Shown: one piece after another, positions 52,338 to 59,909 of the stretch
Layout of the letters: every line of letters begins with the position of its first letter
Position numbering within the stretch: position 1 is the first letter of the stretch
Notes under the pieces: model-generated
The model's database searches: none
What the model saw: only the letters and a program-made list of their open reading frames with translations
Told to the model about the DNA's origin: nothing
Program-made: the position numbers and the translations under genes
Assembly (NCBI GenBank): GCA_030693515.1
Contig: JAUYAK010000048.1
Coordinates: 60,590-124,589 of the forward strand
Reading direction: 5' to 3'
Length of the DNA stretch: 64,000 nt
Source of the DNA: Opitutaceae bacterium
GTDB lineage: Bacteria > Verrucomicrobiota > Verrucomicrobiia > Opitutales > Opitutaceae

Positions 52338-55300
52338 GCCGCGGCTTGATCGACATCATCGAGGCCGGCGATCCCGCCCAGCGCGACCGCGCGATCGATG
52401 CCTGGTGCGAGGGCCGCGGCCTCGCTGAGCTGCTGGCGGCCTGCGCCGATCTCGACGCCTACCGTCGGCGTGAAGGCAACCTCTACAAACGCGTCCGCGC
52501 CCTATTCTTCATCACCGCGATTCATCGCTACCATCTGCCTGCGCGGCCGGAGCTGCCGCGGCTCGGGCGCACCCCTTACGCGGGCTTCCGCCATCTGCTC
52601 GAGCGGCGCTTCGAGGAAGCCATCACCGTATTTCTCGCCGCCCAGCGCGACGCCGGCCCGAGCGAGACGCTCTCCAGCGCGCTCGCCGCGGCCCACCACG
52701 CGCTGGCCTTTCAGACGCTCGCCGATCAGGTGCGCCGCACGGTGCGTGGCACGCACGGCAACGCCTGGATGTTCCGGCTCGGCCATCCGCTCGATCAGCC
52801 GCTGCGCGTGCGGCGTGAACTCGTCGCGCGCGACAACGCCGACGTCCCCTACGCGCTCCTCCGCGAGCGCACACCGGTGCGCATGGACCTCACGCACTGT
52901 GGCTGGAGCGACATCTTTTTCCTCGGCATGGATTTTCCCGAGGGCGCACGCGTGCTCAACATCTCGATCGACCTCGGCGTGCATGGGCGCGACGCGGGGC
53001 CGCGCCCGCCGGTCGAGGCGTTTTTCCGCGTGATCGACGAGCCCGTGATCCGGCTCGCAAGCGTCGATCTCGAGGCGTCGGCCACGCTCGCGACGCTCGA
53101 CGATGTCTTTGATTTCGGCCGCGACTACCTCGGCCTGCTCAAGGCCGCCGTGATCGCGGCGGGCCTCGTGCCGCCAGGCATCGAACGCTCGGGAGCGAGC
53201 CTCGCCGAGCTGCTTGCGATCATTTTCGGTCCGGGGCGCGGCTTCGAGCTCGTCAGCAACGTCAACCGCATCCCCAAGGGCTCGCGCCTCGCCGTCTCCA
53301 CGAATCTGCTCGGTGCGCTCATCGGCGTCTGCATGCGGGCCACCGGCCAGGTCGCGTCGCTCGAGGGCGCGATGACCGAGGCGGAGCGCCGCATCGTCGC
53401 CGCGCGCGCGATCCTCGGCGAATGGATCGGCGGCTCGGGCGGGGGCTGGCAGGACAGCGGCGGCGTGTGGCCCGGCATCAAGCTCATCGAGGGCGTGCCG
53501 ACGCAGCCCGGTGATCCCGAGCATGGCATCAGCCGCGGCCGCCTGCTGCCGCGCCACACTTTGCTCGGCCACGATCGCATCCCGGCTGCGGCGCGAAAAA
53601 AGCTCCAGGACTCGCTCGTCGTCGTCCACGGCGGCATGGCGCAAAACGTCGGCCCGATCCTCGAGATGGCCACGGAGAAATATCTCCTGCGCAGCGAACC
53701 CGAGTGGACCGCCCGCCGCCGGGCGGTCGCCACGCTCGACGATATCCTCCAAAAACTCGCGACGGGCGACATCCGCGGCCTCGGCCGAGCGCTCACAGAA
53801 AATTTTTTCGGCCCCCTCCAGACCATCATCCCGTGGGTGAGCAACCGCTACACCGAGCAGCTGATCGCGCGCACCCGCGCTGCGTTTGGCGACGACTTCT
53901 GGGGCTTCTGGATGCTCGGCGGGATGTCGGGCGGCGGCATGGGTTTCATCTTCGCCCCGGAACGCCGCGCCGAGGCGCAGGCCAAGCTCCTCGAGATCAT
54001 GCTGGCGACCAAACGCGAGCTGGAGTCGTCGCTGCCCTTTGCGATGGACCCGGTCGTCTATGATTTCGCGATCAACGAGCACGGCTCGGTCGCCGCGCTG
54101 CTCGCGGGCGCGGAGGCGCTGCTGCCGGTGGCGTTCTACGAGCACGCAGTGCCCGGCTGGTTGCGGCAGGACGCGAACAAGCTCACGCCGCGCGAGCGCG
54201 GCGATCTCCAGCAGTTCACGCGCGCGACGCGCACGCGTCCGGAGTTCACCCAGGCACTGCCCACCCTCCTCGATCGGCTGATGCCCGCGACCGGCGGAGA
54301 GGGCCGCGGCGCCCGCGGCCTCGACGATCTGCTCGCCGAAAACGGTTTCGACCGCGCCCAGCACGAGCAGATCCGCGCCGATTTGCGCGCGGGCCGCATC
54401 GGCCTCGCGATGAATCGCCTGCCCGCCAACACGCGGATCGAGGACGTGGCGCCGGGCGAGTTGTTCGACAGCGCGAAATCCGCCTCCACCGATCTGAAAC
54501 GCGCCGGCGAGGCCGCGCTGCGCCGCGGCGAGGTGGCGGTCGTCACCTACGCCGCGGGCGTGGGCAGCCGCTGGACGCAGGGCGCGGGCGTCGCCAAGGG
54601 CCTGCATCCGTTCGCCAAGTTCGGCGGCGAACACCGGAGCTTCATCGACGTGCACCTCGCCAAATCGCGCCGCATCGGCCGCGAATTCGGTGCGGAGGTC
54701 CCGCATGTGTTCACGACGAGCCACCTCACGCACGCGCCCACCGAGCGGCACCTCCGCGCGCTGCACGGCGACGCGTGGGAGCGCAGTGTGTTTCTTTCGC
54801 CGGGCCGCTCGATCGGGCTGCGGCTTGTGCCGACCGTGCGCGATCTGCACTTCGCCTGGGAAGAGACCGCACAGCAAAAACTCGACGAGCAGAAGGAAAA
54901 GATGCGCGAGAGCGTCCGCGCGGCGCTCACGCAGTGGGCCCGCGGTGCCGGCGAGGGCAACGACTACACCGACAACCTGCCCGGCCAGTGTCTCCATCCG
55001 GTCGGCCACTGGTTCGAGATCCCGAACTTGCTCAAGAACGGCACCCTCGCCCGCCTGCTCGCCGCCCGGCCGCAGCTCCGCACGCTGCTCGTGCACAACA
55101 TCGACACTCTCGGCGCCACGCTCGATCCCGCGCTCGTCGGCTGGTTTCAGCAGAGCGGCGCCACGCTCGGCTGGGAAGTCATCCCCCGCCGCATCGAGGA
55201 TCACGGCGGCGGGCTCGCGCGCGTCGATGGCCGCCTGCGCCTCGTCGAAGGCCTCGCGTTGCCGCGCGAGGAAGACGAGTTTGCGCTCACCTACTACAGC

Positions 55301-55654
55301 ACCAATTCGTGCTGGGTGGACATCGACCGCCTGCTCGCACTCTTCCACCTGACACGCGCCGACCTCGGCGACGCCCCGCGCACCGCCGCCGCCGTCCGCG
55401 CGATGGCCGCGCGGGTGCCCACCTACGTCACGCTCAAGGACGTGAAGAAACGCTGGGGCCACGGTCAGGAGGACGTCTATCCCGTCGCGCAATTCGAGAA
55501 ACTCTGGGGCGACATGACCGCGCTGTCCGACTGCGCCAACGTGTTCGCCGCCGTGCCGCGCGCCCGCGGCCAGCAGCTCAAGGATCAGGCGCAGCTCGAC
55601 GGCTGGGCGCGCGACGGTTCGCAGGCGCATATCGCGTCGCTATGCGCGTGGTAA
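52334..55654 (+). CDS. Fusion of GHMP-kinase-like region and UDPGP-type uridylyltransferase
   Basis: 1106 residues. After a helical start, residues of about 180-470 look like a fucokinase-type GHMP kinase (VRMDLTHCGWSDIFF; GRGFELVSNVNRIPKGSRLA; PGIKLIEGVPTQ). The ATP loop (PKGSRLAVST) lacks the usual GLGSS residues. A long helical region follows. From about residue 735 there is a UDPGP nucleotidyltransferase with an intact sugar-nucleotide loop (VVTYAAGVGSRWTQGAGVAK, GLHPFAKFGGEHRSFIDVHL). It may make a UDP- or GDP-sugar from a sugar phosphate in the cytoplasm. The sugar is unknown. Kinase activity is doubtful because of the altered loop. Confidence 0.75.
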   Translation: MSRGLIDIIEAGDPAQRDRAIDAWCEGRGLAELLAACADLDAYRRREGNLYKRVRALFFITAIHRYHLPARPELPRLGRTPYAGFRHLLERRFEEAITVFLAAQRDAGPSETLSSALAAAHHALAFQTLADQVRRTVRGTHGNAWMFRLGHPLDQPLRVRRELVARDNADVPYALLRERTPVRMDLTHCGWSDIFFLGMDFPEGARVLNISIDLGVHGRDAGPRPPVEAFFRVIDEPVIRLASVDLEASATLATLDDVFDFGRDYLGLLKAAVIAAGLVPPGIERSGASLAELLAIIFGPGRGFELVSNVNRIPKGSRLAVSTNLLGALIGVCMRATGQVASLEGAMTEAERRIVAARAILGEWIGGSGGGWQDSGGVWPGIKLIEGVPTQPGDPEHGISRGRLLPRHTLLGHDRIPAAARKKLQDSLVVVHGGMAQNVGPILEMATEKYLLRSEPEWTARRRAVATLDDILQKLATGDIRGLGRALTENFFGPLQTIIPWVSNRYTEQLIARTRAAFGDDFWGFWMLGGMSGGGMGFIFAPERRAEAQAKLLEIMLATKRELESSLPFAMDPVVYDFAINEHGSVAALLAGAEALLPVAFYEHAVPGWLRQDANKLTPRERGDLQQFTRATRTRPEFTQALPTLLDRLMPATGGEGRGARGLDDLLAENGFDRAQHEQIRADLRAGRIGLAMNRLPANTRIEDVAPGELFDSAKSASTDLKRAGEAALRRGEVAVVTYAAGVGSRWTQGAGVAKGLHPFAKFGGEHRSFIDVHLAKSRRIGREFGAEVPHVFTTSHLTHAPTERHLRALHGDAWERSVFLSPGRSIGLRLVPTVRDLHFAWEETAQQKLDEQKEKMRESVRAALTQWARGAGEGNDYTDNLPGQCLHPVGHWFEIPNLLKNGTLARLLAARPQLRTLLVHNIDTLGATLDPALVGWFQQSGATLGWEVIPRRIEDHGGGLARVDGRLRLVEGLALPREEDEFALTYYSTNSCWVDIDRLLALFHLTRADLGDAPRTAAAVRAMAARVPTYVTLKDVKKRWGHGQEDVYPVAQFEKLWGDMTALSDCANVFAAVPRARGQQLKDQAQLDGWARDGSQAHIASLCAW

Positions 55655-55670
55655 GGGCGCACGGTGGCTC

Positions 55671-56264
55671 ATGCCTCTCCGCAAACGAATCCGTCTCCCT
55701 GCACTGGTCGCGTTGTGGATCGCTTGGCTGCATCCCCTCCTCGCCCAGCCGCGCCCGTGGGAAAACACCGCCCTCAACCTCGAATCGGGCCTGCTTTGGC
55801 AAGTCGGTTCCAGCACGCCACTCAGTTACCGGCTCGTGCCCACCCAACTCTCGTGGCGCTCGCGCGATGTGCTCGGCCACGAATTTTCCAATGGATCGCG
55901 GCTGGTGGTGCGTCACCGGTTCACGCTGCTCGGCACGTGGGTGCAACAGGGCCCCGAGTCGCACTACCTCGCGATCAACGCCTCGCCCTCGGTCGAGCTG
56001 TGGAGCCCGGCCGCGCGGTGGTGCGCGTTTGGCGGGGCCGGCGGCGGGCTGGGCTGGCTCAACTCGCAGGGCGTGCGGGGCAGCCAGGGCCAGGACTTCA
56101 CATTCAATTGGTTCGCGCGCGGCGGAGTCGAGTTCCTCGGCTCGAAGAATATGCGCTGGACCGCCGGCGTGATGTTTCAACACATGTCGAACGGAGGCCA
56201 AACCAAGCCGAATCCCGGCATCGACGCGGTCGGCTTCACGCTCGGCGGCGCCTGGGCATTTTAG
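55671..56264 (+). CDS. pagL: PagL-like lipid A 3-O-deacylase
   Basis: 197 residues with a signal peptide (LVALWIAWLHPLLAQ). It is an eight-strand-type barrel with the PagL signature near the C-terminus, GVMFQHMSNGGQTKPNPGID. His171 and Ser173 match the catalytic pair, and the acid 12 residues on is Asp185 rather than the Glu of the Pseudomonas enzyme. It would remove the 3-O acyl chain of lipid A in the outer membrane. It follows the UDPGP fusion gene after 16 nt, so both may serve envelope sugar and lipid remodelling. Confidence 0.85.
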   Translation: MPLRKRIRLPALVALWIAWLHPLLAQPRPWENTALNLESGLLWQVGSSTPLSYRLVPTQLSWRSRDVLGHEFSNGSRLVVRHRFTLLGTWVQQGPESHYLAINASPSVELWSPAARWCAFGGAGGGLGWLNSQGVRGSQGQDFTFNWFARGGVEFLGSKNMRWTAGVMFQHMSNGGQTKPNPGIDAVGFTLGGAWAF

Positions 56265-56296
56265 CGCGAAAAATTAATACCTGAATGAAACCAAGG

Positions 56297-56403
56297 CATG
56301 AGACACAGAGGGCACGGAGCCCAGACACAGAGGCCACGGAGCAAGACCGCGGGTTTGGTTCTGTGAACTCCATGTCCAAACTCTGTGCTCTCTGTGACAA
56401 AAA
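56297..56403. repeat. CACAGAGG/CTCTGTG repeat block
   Basis: Two copies of an ACACAGAGGGCACGGAGC-like unit are followed by the inverted CTCTGTGCTCTCTGTGACA. The unit is like the CTCCGTGTGCTCCGTG tract at about 24320-24345. It separates pagL from the NodB gene and seems to be a dispersed element. Confidence 0.7.
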
Positions 56404-56425
56404 ATCCGTGCGAGACGCGTGATTA

Positions 56426-57208
56426 ATGCGGGTTAAAGCGGTGAAGCTACCTGCCCTTCTCGTCGTCGCCCTGGCCACCAAGGCCTGCGCGTTCGTGCTG
56501 TGGCTGGCCGGCGCGAAACCGGCGCTGGCCGCCGCATGCTTTATCGCCCCCGATCCGTTCCTCCTGTGGGGGCTCTTCGTGCCCTCGGCGCAGGGTCTGG
56601 TGCGCGTGTTCACGCACTTCGCCACCAACCGCCGCGAGGTCTGGCTCACGATCGACGACGGCCCCGATCCGGAGGACACGCCGCGCATTCTCGACCTGCT
56701 CGATCGCCACGGGGCACGGGCGACGTTCTTCGTGATCGGCGAGCGCGCGGCGCGCCACCCGGAACTCATCCGCGAGATCGTGCGCCGCGGCCATGAGGTC
56801 GCGCACCACACGCACACGCATCCGCACGCGACGTTCTGGTGCGCAGGGCCCGCGCGGCTCGCCGCGGAGCTAGACCGCGCGCTCGCCGCGCTGGGCGAGG
56901 CCGGCGTGAAACCGCGCTGGTTCCGCCCGCCTGTCGGCATCAAGCACCTGCTGCTCGGCCGTGCCCTGGCGCAGCGCGATCTGCGGTGCGTGGGTTGGAC
57001 GGTGCGCAGCGGCGACTCCCGCGCCGGCTCGGCCGCGGCAGTCGTGCGCCAGGTCGCGCCACGTCTGCGCTCCGGCGCCATCGTGCTCCTTCACGAAGGG
57101 CCCCGCCTGACAGCGTCCGTGCGGGTGCAGGGTATCGCGCTGGTGCTGGAGATGTGCGCGCAACGCGGCTTCGCCTGCGTGATCCCCCGGGCGGATCAAT
57201 TGCGGTAG
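56426..57208 (+). CDS. Polysaccharide deacetylase (NodB/CE4 family)
   Basis: 260 residues. A hydrophobic N-terminal anchor (LLVVALATKACAFVLWLAGA) precedes the CE4 domain. Motif 1 is TIDDGPDP (Asp77, Asp78), motif 2 GHEVAHHTHTHPH (His128, His132), and motif 3 RWFRPPVGI. All metal and catalytic positions are present. It probably removes acetyl groups from GlcNAc polymers or peptidoglycan at the membrane. It may be related in purpose to the amino-sugar cluster at the left end, but it is not linked to it. Confidence 0.92.
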   Translation: MRVKAVKLPALLVVALATKACAFVLWLAGAKPALAAACFIAPDPFLLWGLFVPSAQGLVRVFTHFATNRREVWLTIDDGPDPEDTPRILDLLDRHGARATFFVIGERAARHPELIREIVRRGHEVAHHTHTHPHATFWCAGPARLAAELDRALAALGEAGVKPRWFRPPVGIKHLLLGRALAQRDLRCVGWTVRSGDSRAGSAAAVVRQVAPRLRSGAIVLLHEGPRLTASVRVQGIALVLEMCAQRGFACVIPRADQLR

Positions 57209-57306
57209 CCCGCGCGCCGCCTTGCGGGTTGACCGGTCCACCGCCGCGCGCTCTGCTCGCCGCGGCCACCGTTCCTGACCCGCAACGAAACTTCATCCTC
57301 GCCCCC

Positions 57307-57708
57307 ATGAACCTCGTGCTCCGTCCCGCCCGCCTCCTGATTCTTCTCGTCGCGTTGTTTTCCGCGGCCCACGCCGCCACGGATCCCGGCACCCTGGCCG
57401 GCACCATCAACGTGCCCGACGGCCTGAAAACCGCGGACTTCCAGAAGGCCATCATCACCGGCACCTCCGCGCGCGGCTGGGCGCTCAAAGCCAAGGAAAA
57501 CGGCCGGATCGTGCTCTTCCTGGAACAGGGCGGCTGGCGCTCGACGATGACGCTCACCTACGACGCCAAGGAGGTGAAAATCTTTTCCAACTCCGGCAAG
57601 CCCGACAAGAAGGGCGAAATCAAGAAGCCCGCGATCCCGGAGAGCTGGGTGAAATACATGAAGCAGGACATCACCAAGCAGCTCGGTTTGCTCGCGTTCG
57701 ACAAATAG
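57307..57708 (+). CDS. Small exported protein of unknown function
   Basis: 133 residues with a signal peptide (RPARLLILLVALFSAAHA). The mature part has TADFQKAIITGTSARGWALK, NGRIVLFLEQGGWRSTMTLT and a Lys-rich tail. It looks like a small beta-domain such as those that bind cell-wall material, but I do not recognise the family. It stands between the NodB gene and comEC. Confidence 0.75.
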   Translation: MNLVLRPARLLILLVALFSAAHAATDPGTLAGTINVPDGLKTADFQKAIITGTSARGWALKAKENGRIVLFLEQGGWRSTMTLTYDAKEVKIFSNSGKPDKKGEIKKPAIPESWVKYMKQDITKQLGLLAFDK

Positions 57709-57783
57709 CCCGCCACTCTCGCGCGAAGATTGATTTTGCGCGGACACCGTGATGCCGCGCCGTTCGTTCGCTCTTCTCTCACC

Positions 57784-59424
57784 ATGAGCCGGAGCCTCGG
57801 CCATCGCGCGCCACTGTTGTGGCTGGTGCTGCCGTTCATTGGCGGGCTCGTCGCCGGGAAACTGGACCTCGCCGGCCCGCCACTGGGCCTGCTGGCGGCC
57901 GCGGTGCCGCTCATTGGCGTGGCCTGGTGGGGCGCATCGCGTGCGCCGCGGCTCTGGGCACCGGCGATCGCCGCCGGGATGTTGTGCGCCGGAGGGGCGG
58001 CCTACGGGCTGCATCGGGCGCGGTTGCCCGCGTGGGATAGCCTCCCGGCACGCGAGGCCAAGCTCTCCCTGCGCGTCGATCGCGTCTTCGTGTCGCCCGA
58101 CGCCCGGCGGGCGAGCGGCCTGGCGACCGTGCTGCGCGGCGAAGATCATCTCCGCGAACTCGCCGGGCAGCGCCTGTATTTCTCGCTCGCGCTGCGCGCA
58201 GGCGAGGCCGCGCCCATCCGCAGCGCCGAGCTGGCCACGATCGGGGTGATCGTGACGCTGCCCCGCAATCCACCGGCGGACACCTTCGATGGCTATCTGG
58301 CGGGCGCCGGGATGAATTTCCGCCTCACGCGCGGCCGGGTGCTCGCCGAGGAGCGGCCCGCCCTACCCTACTACCGTTTCTGCGCCCGCGCGGCCGCGTG
58401 GTGTCACGCCACGCTCGGCCGCGGCATCGCGGAGAAGCGGCCCGAGCTCGCGGGTCTCCTGCGCGCGCTGCTGCTGGGGGCCAAGCACGAGCTGAGCGAC
58501 GAGCAGCACACGCTCTTCATGCGGAGCGGCACGATGCACCTCTTTGCCATCAGCGGCCTGCACGTGGGCGTGATCGCGGCAGTGATCCACGCCCTGCTGG
58601 CCATGCTGCGGCTGCCGGTTGGGGCGCGCTTCGTCGCCGGCACCGCGGCGCTCTGGCTGTTTGTGGACATTACGGGGGCGTCGCCTTCGGCCGTGCGGGC
58701 GTTTGCCATGGTCGTATGCCTCCAGGCGGCGTGGCTGCTGCGGCGCCCCGGCAACCCGGTCGCGGCACTCGTAGCCTCGGCCTTGGCCGTGCTGCTGGTC
58801 GCGCCCTTGCAGGTGTTCAGCGCGAGCTTCCAGATGAGCTACTCGATCGTGGCGGCGCTGCTCGTGCTGGGGCTGCCGCTGTCCGATGCGTGGCTCGCCC
58901 GCTGGGCACTGTGGCGCGACCTGCCCAAGGCGGCCTGGCGCTGGTGGCAGCACGGTGCGGACCAGGTATGGCGCACAGGGCTCGCGGCGCTTGCCATCGG
59001 CGTGGCCACGACGCTGGTGAGCCTGCTGACCAGCGTGCAGTTTTTCCAATTGCTCACGCCCGCCGCCCTCATCGCCAACCTCGCCCTCATCCCCGCGGCG
59101 ATGGTGGTCACGTTGGGCGGCTTCGCCTCACTGCTCTGCGGACTCGTCGGCTTCGGGCCGGGCGCGGTCTTGTGCAACCATGCCGCGGCCCTCGTGCTGC
59201 TCGCGATCGAAAGCCTCGTGCGCGCGGGCGTGCAGGTGCCGGGGGCATTTTTATCCGCTCGTTTCGCCGCGCCTTGGATAGGCCCCACGGCGCTCGCCGC
59301 CCTGCTGGCGACGCTCCTCGCCGGCTACGCCCTGCGCTGGCAGCAACGCGGCGGCGGGTGGTGGCCGCCCTTCGCGCTCGTGGCGCTCGTGCTGCTGTTC
59401 GGCGTGACATTTGGCCCGCGTTGA
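57784..59424 (+). CDS. comEC: ComEC/Rec2 family DNA-uptake channel, lacking the C-terminal nuclease domain
   Basis: 546 residues. A DUF4131-like N-terminal region (LWLVLPFIGGLVAGKLDLAG) is followed by an OB-like segment and the Competence domain with the signature MHLFAISGLHVGVIAAVIHA. Then come membrane helices such as ASFQMSYSIVAALLVLGLPL and ALIANLALIPAAMVVTLGG. Full ComEC proteins are about 700-800 residues with a metallo-beta-lactamase domain at the end; this one stops before it. It would import single-stranded DNA across the inner membrane in natural transformation. Confidence 0.92.
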   Translation: MSRSLGHRAPLLWLVLPFIGGLVAGKLDLAGPPLGLLAAAVPLIGVAWWGASRAPRLWAPAIAAGMLCAGGAAYGLHRARLPAWDSLPAREAKLSLRVDRVFVSPDARRASGLATVLRGEDHLRELAGQRLYFSLALRAGEAAPIRSAELATIGVIVTLPRNPPADTFDGYLAGAGMNFRLTRGRVLAEERPALPYYRFCARAAAWCHATLGRGIAEKRPELAGLLRALLLGAKHELSDEQHTLFMRSGTMHLFAISGLHVGVIAAVIHALLAMLRLPVGARFVAGTAALWLFVDITGASPSAVRAFAMVVCLQAAWLLRRPGNPVAALVASALAVLLVAPLQVFSASFQMSYSIVAALLVLGLPLSDAWLARWALWRDLPKAAWRWWQHGADQVWRTGLAALAIGVATTLVSLLTSVQFFQLLTPAALIANLALIPAAMVVTLGGFASLLCGLVGFGPGAVLCNHAAALVLLAIESLVRAGVQVPGAFLSARFAAPWIGPTALAALLATLLAGYALRWQQRGGGWWPPFALVALVLLFGVTFGPR

Positions 59425-59471
59425 AAAATTTCCGTGTCTTCCGCGCCCACCGCGCGCACCCTCCTCTTCCC

Positions 59472-59756
59472 ATGAAAAGCGCCTACGAACTCGCGATGGA
59501 GCGGCTCGCCAAATCCGATCCCAGTGCCAACAAACCGCTGACCCCGCAGCAGAAGGGCCGGCTCGCGGAGATCGACCGCCTCTTCAAGGGCAAGCTCGCC
59601 GAACGGGAGATCTTCCTGAAGAAGCAGCTCGACGAGGCGCTGGCCGCGCAGAAGTTCGAGGACGTGGAGAAAATCCAGAAGCAGCTCGTGAGCGAGCGCG
59701 CCCGGCTCGACGAGGAGCGCGAGGAGGAAAAGGAGCTCGTCCGCCGCGGGCGGTAG
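59472..59756 (+). CDS. Small coiled-coil protein
   Basis: 94 residues, almost entirely charged helix: LTPQQKGRLAEIDRLFKGKL and KQLDEALAAQKFEDVEKIQK. No signal peptide or membrane segment is present. It resembles short conserved proteins of unknown function in Verrucomicrobia. It follows comEC by 47 nt and ends just before an intrinsic terminator, so it is probably co-transcribed with comEC. Confidence 0.8.
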   Translation: MKSAYELAMERLAKSDPSANKPLTPQQKGRLAEIDRLFKGKLAEREIFLKKQLDEALAAQKFEDVEKIQKQLVSERARLDEEREEEKELVRRGR

Positions 59757-59817
59757 GGCGGCCACTCCGCTGGCCGCCAAGGCGCGGAGCGGCCCTTCGC
59801 GTGAAGGTCCGGTAAAG

Positions 59818-59844
59818 AAAAGGGGCGGTCCACCGCCCCTTTTT
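59818..59844 (+). terminator. Intrinsic terminator
   Basis: A 12-bp stem AAAAGGGGCGGT / ACCGCCCCTTTT with a 2-nt loop (59830-59831) ends in a run of five T before C. It should end the comEC transcript. Confidence 0.9.
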
Positions 59845-59909
59845 CGTATTCACTTCCCGTTTACTGCGGGGCGCTTGAGGATTCGTCACCGGTGCCATTG
59901 ATCGGCATC

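Noticed and set aside
52502..55630. 1042-residue minus-strand frame opposite the UDPGP fusion
   Set aside because: Antisense shadow; no domain or signal is recognisable and the plus-strand protein has clear motifs.
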